The translations under genes were made by a program, and so were the position numbers. A stretch of DNA of 64,000 nucleotides from Streptomyces armeniacus (lineage in GTDB: Bacteria; Actinomycetota; Actinomycetes; Streptomycetales; Streptomycetaceae), in the NCBI RefSeq assembly GCF_003355155.1, contig NZ_CP031320.1, forward strand, positions 6,067,367 through 6,131,366, read 5' to 3'. This document shows positions 61,545 through 64,000 of the stretch, piece by piece. Under the pieces are notes generated by a model. That model was not told where the DNA came from. It ran no database searches and was given only the letters and a program-made list of their open reading frames with translations. Numbering within the stretch: position 1 is the first letter of the stretch; each line of letters starts with the position of its first letter.

Positions 61545-62657
61545 TCACCGCGGTGGGGGCAGGGCCTTGGCGGCCTCGCGGGCGATGTCGCCGCCCATGC
61601 GGCACAGTTCGGCGGTGGGGCGCGAGCCGCCGATGACGAGGTACAGCATCTCGATCGCCACCTGGCCGTTCTGATCCGCGTACGTGCGGTACACCACCCG
61701 TACCAGGCACGTCTCGTCGCCCTCGCCGTCCGGCTCGACGAACGCGCGGTACCCGCTGAACCGGTTGGGCGCGCCGTCCTCCGCGCTCAGCGGCGGGCCG
61801 CGGTCGAAGCGCACGTCGAGGTACAGGTCGCTGGTGGTGCTCTCCCGGTCGCAGTCCCAGCCGCCGAAGCCCACGTCGGGATCGCCCGCGTCGATGCCCG
61901 GCACGATCTCCAGCGCGCGCGGGCCGATCAGCGCGCACGTGTCCTGGTGAGCGATCGACGCGGCGGGGAGGGGCGGTGAACGGCGGGGCAGCCTGCCCTT
62001 GTTCAGCGTCCGTACGGCGCTGTCCGTGGCCACGTCGGCCATGTCGCACACGGGCGCGCGGCCGGACTCCGTCTGCTCCGCGCTGACGGTGATGAAGTTG
62101 TCCGTGTCGCCGGACAGCAGCAGCGTACGTTCGCACTCGCCGCCCTCCGGCGGGTCCTCGACGACGCTGACGCGGCCCACGGACCGGTCCGGGTCGGCGA
62201 GTTCGGGTGCCGGGCCGGCGTTGAGGTCGACGGTGACGTCCACCCCGTTGTCCTCGCCGAGGTCCACCAGGACGTCGCAGCGGTCGAAGTTGCCGTAGTC
62301 CCGGTCGAGTTCGGTCTCACCGAAGCGGCCGAGCGCGGCGGGCTCGGTCAGCGCGCACGGGTCGGCCGTACGGGCGTCGCCGATGACCGGCGACACCTTC
62401 GCCGTATCAGGGCCCCGGTGCGGCGGCGACTTGCCGTCCGGCCTGCCGCCCCCGCCCCCGTCCCCGTCCCCGGAGAGGAGCGGGGTCAGCGGGAGCGCGA
62501 CGGCCAGTGCGAGGACGGCCGCCGCCGTACCGGCCAGCAGCGGCCGGTGCCGTACGAGCGTCCGCGCGCCGCCCCACCTGCGCAGCGCGTCACCCGCGGC
62601 GCCGACGGCCGGGATTCGGGCGGCGAGCGCGCCCGGGTCGAGGGCGGGGGCGGTGTC
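61545..62657 (-). CDS. Membrane-anchored lipoprotein-like protein, 5' end disrupted
   Basis: At least 370 codons. A cytoplasmic stretch (LDPGALAARIPAVGAAGDAL) precedes one helix (LLAGTAAAVLALAVALPLTP). A glycine/aspartate-rich linker (SGDGDGGGGGRPDGKSPP) and a two-part extracellular domain with paired cysteines (DPCALTEPAALGRFGE; IAHQDTCALIGPRALE) follow, reminiscent of DUF3558-like domains. The likely beginning of the gene is lost: upstream of 62657 the frame runs into an inverted copy of dacB sequence. It may originally have been a longer protein, for example with an N-terminal kinase, but that is speculation. Confidence 0.6.
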   Translation of the reverse strand, partial: DTAPALDPGALAARIPAVGAAGDALRRWGGARTLVRHRPLLAGTAAAVLALAVALPLTPLLSGDGDGGGGGRPDGKSPPHRGPDTAKVSPVIGDARTADPCALTEPAALGRFGETELDRDYGNFDRCDVLVDLGEDNGVDVTVDLNAGPAPELADPDRSVGRVSVVEDPPEGGECERTLLLSGDTDNFITVSAEQTESGRAPVCDMADVATDSAVRTLNKGRLPRRSPPLPAASIAHQDTCALIGPRALEIVPGIDAGDPDVGFGGWDCDRESTTSDLYLDVRFDRGPPLSAEDGAPNRFSGYRAFVEPDGEGDETCLVRVVYRTYADQNGQVAIEMLYLVIGGSRPTAELCRMGGDIAREAAKALPPPR

Positions 62658-62658
62658 C

Positions 62659-62941
62659 GTCGGGGGCGGCGTCGAACAGCCGCTTGCCGCTGGCCACGTC
62701 CACCACCGAGGCGGTGCGTACGGGTCCCAGCGCCCCCGGCGTATTGACCGCACTCGGCGACGACGGCAAGGACGGCGGCCCCTCCACGGGGGGCGCCGAC
62801 AACGCGCCGCCGCCCCCCACCGCCACCGGCCTCGCGGACTCCCTGCGGCCGCTGCTCAAGGACCCCGCGCTGGGACCCGTACGCACCGCCTCGGTGGTGG
62901 ACGTGGCCAGCGGCAAGCGGCTGTTCGACGCCGCCCCCGAC
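62659..62941. repeat. 75-bp perfect inverted repeat duplicating dacB sequence
   Basis: 62659-62733 is the exact reverse complement of 62867-62941, with a 133-bp loop. The right arm is internal dacB coding sequence (VRTASVVDVASGKRLFDAAP); the left arm puts the same residues antisense, at the junction of two divergent truncated genes. Such a fold-back is often an assembly or library chimera but could be a real rearrangement. Confidence 0.9.
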
Positions 62942-63988
62942 CGCGCGGTCACGCCCGCCTCCACCGTCAAACTGGCCACGGCGATCGCGGCCCTGTCCGC
63001 ACGCGGCGCGGACCACCGGATCGCGACCCGGGCCGTACGGGGGGAGGGCGACCGCGTCGTACTGGTCGGCGGCGGCGACCCGACGATGACCGCGGAGGAC
63101 CTGGACAAGCTGGCGAAGGCGACGGCGAAGGCGCTCACCGGGGACAAGGACAAGTCCAAGAGCGAGTCCGGGCCCAAGGTCTCGCTCGGCTACGACACCT
63201 CCCTCTACTCCGGCCCCGTACGGCACGGCATCGGCCCGAACGAGAACCTCGCCCCCGTCACCCCGCTCATGGTCAACGAGGCCCGGCTGAACGACACCAG
63301 CCGCGGCCCCGCCCCGCGCTCCGCCGACCCGGCGCGCGACGCCGCCGACGCGTTCGCGGAGAGCCTGTCGGACGCGGGCGTCGACGTCTCCGGCAAGCCC
63401 GCCGAGACCAAGGCGCCGAAGAAGGCGGACCGGCTGGCCGTCCACCACTCGGCACCCATGTCCGCCCTGGTCGAGCGGATGCTGACGCACAGCGACAACG
63501 ACATCGGCGAGGCACTCGCCCGGCAGACCGCCGTCGCCGACGGCGCGCCGGTCAGCTTCGCCGGTGCGGGCGACGCCGTACGCAAGCGCCTCGCGAAGCT
63601 CGGACTGCGTACGAAGGGCACGCACATCACCGACGGCAGCGGCCTCGACCGCGCCGGCAAGGTCCCGGCGGAGCTGCTCACGCGCATCCTCGTACTGGCC
63701 GCCGACCCGGAACGCCCCAAGCTGCGCTCGGTGCTGACCGGCCTCCCCATCGCGGGCTTCTCCGGCACGCTCGACAGCCGGTACGCGGACGCGGCGCGCG
63801 GCGCCGGCCTCGTACGCGCCAAGACGGGCACCCTGACCGGCGTCAACACGCTGGCGGGCAGCGTCGTGGACGCGGACGGGCGGCTGCTCGTGTTCGCGTT
63901 CATGACCACCGGTACGACCGACCGGCAGGGCGCGCAGAAGGCCCTCGACAAGCTGGCGTCGTCCCTCGCGAACTGCGGCTGCCGCTGA
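62735..63988 (+). CDS. dacB: D-alanyl-D-alanine carboxypeptidase / PBP4 (DacB family), 5' truncated
   Basis: 417 residues from 62735 (PGVLTALGDDGKDGG). The three penicillin-binding motifs are intact: SxxK in TPASTVKLATA, SxN in LTHSDNDIGEAL, KTG in RAKTGTLTG. The GGGDPTMT and VTPLMVNEARL segments fit class C low-molecular-mass PBPs. The normal signal peptide and start codon are missing. Left of 62735 the frame runs into an inverted duplicate of its own sequence. The C-terminus (LASSLANCGCR, stop at 63988) is complete. In other Streptomyces this gene precedes tilS-hpt-ftsH, which would lie beyond the window. Confidence 0.85.
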   Translation, partial: PGVLTALGDDGKDGGPSTGGADNAPPPPTATGLADSLRPLLKDPALGPVRTASVVDVASGKRLFDAAPDRAVTPASTVKLATAIAALSARGADHRIATRAVRGEGDRVVLVGGGDPTMTAEDLDKLAKATAKALTGDKDKSKSESGPKVSLGYDTSLYSGPVRHGIGPNENLAPVTPLMVNEARLNDTSRGPAPRSADPARDAADAFAESLSDAGVDVSGKPAETKAPKKADRLAVHHSAPMSALVERMLTHSDNDIGEALARQTAVADGAPVSFAGAGDAVRKRLAKLGLRTKGTHITDGSGLDRAGKVPAELLTRILVLAADPERPKLRSVLTGLPIAGFSGTLDSRYADAARGAGLVRAKTGTLTGVNTLAGSVVDADGRLLVFAFMTTGTTDRQGAQKALDKLASSLANCGCR

Positions 63989-64000
63989 CTCCGCTCCGCC

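Overview
The window is chromosomal DNA of a high-GC actinobacterium, almost certainly Streptomyces or a close relative. The supporting signs are very high GC with GC-rich third codon positions, frequent GTG starts and ATGA/GTGA gene overlaps. It also carries several genus-typical families: LmbU and DUF3263 proteins, a nagK-nagA pair with DasR-like sites, a cdgB-like GAF-PAS-GGDEF protein, an osaABC-like locus, many ECF sigma factors and Tat-exported proteins. I saw no rRNA, tRNA or CRISPR array.

Layout. 1-5.6 kb looks like the edge of a peptide-type secondary-metabolite region: a partial aminotransferase, a DDAH-like hydrolase and an LmbU-family regulator on the minus strand, then a HicB-like/DUF4097 pair, a type II thioesterase and the first ~70 codons of an NRPS adenylation domain on the plus strand. 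The NRPS gene stops abruptly at a 49-bp stretch (5552-5600) that closely resembles an indexed Illumina Nextera adapter, so this join may be an assembly artefact. 6-14 kb holds an alkyl sulfatase, a Tat-lipoprotein solute-binding protein and a GlcNAc catabolism block (nagK, nagA, PfkB-type kinase) with two DasR-like operators. 14-20 kb is a minus-strand operon: response regulator, sensor kinase, GT2-GtrA protein and GT39 mannosyltransferase-like protein. 20-25.8 kb holds a carbohydrate-binding-like membrane protein, the diguanylate cyclase gene cdgB, a flavin reductase, a quinone oxidoreductase and a pentapeptide-repeat protein. 25.8-33 kb is an osmoadaptation-type signalling locus: osaB and osaA on the minus strand, osaC divergent.

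33-44 kb carries a SigJ-type ECF sigma factor, a small TA-flanked inverted-repeat element beside an IS630 remnant, an ECF sigma/anti-sigma pair, a zinc-ribbon protein, a secreted SGNH hydrolase, a membrane protein, a DinB-type protein and a large LuxR-type ATPase regulator. 44.6-53 kb is mixed: XRE regulator with divergent SDR and tautomerase, NERD protein, secreted glycosidase, isochorismatase-family hydrolase, Ppx/GppA, ClpP and a trypsin-like protease. 53.9-55.3 kb is a coupled three-gene sigma-factor unit. 55.5-60.6 kb is an aliphatic amidase system: AAA+ ATPase (AmiB-like), AmiE, AmiS, a cytoplasmic AmiC-like binding protein and a divergent MarR regulator in place of the pseudomonad AmiR. 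The window ends with an FHA protein, a lipoprotein-like protein and a DacB-type PBP4. The last two genes are both truncated at a 75-bp perfect inverted repeat (62659-62733 / 62867-62941), a second suspicious junction.

Cross-cutting features: a ~116-bp dispersed intergenic repeat with inverted ends (five copies), CGTACG-rich spacers, and several paired palindromic operators (DasR-like, Crp-like, MarR-type, and an ACGTTG-core family) that suggest local regulons.
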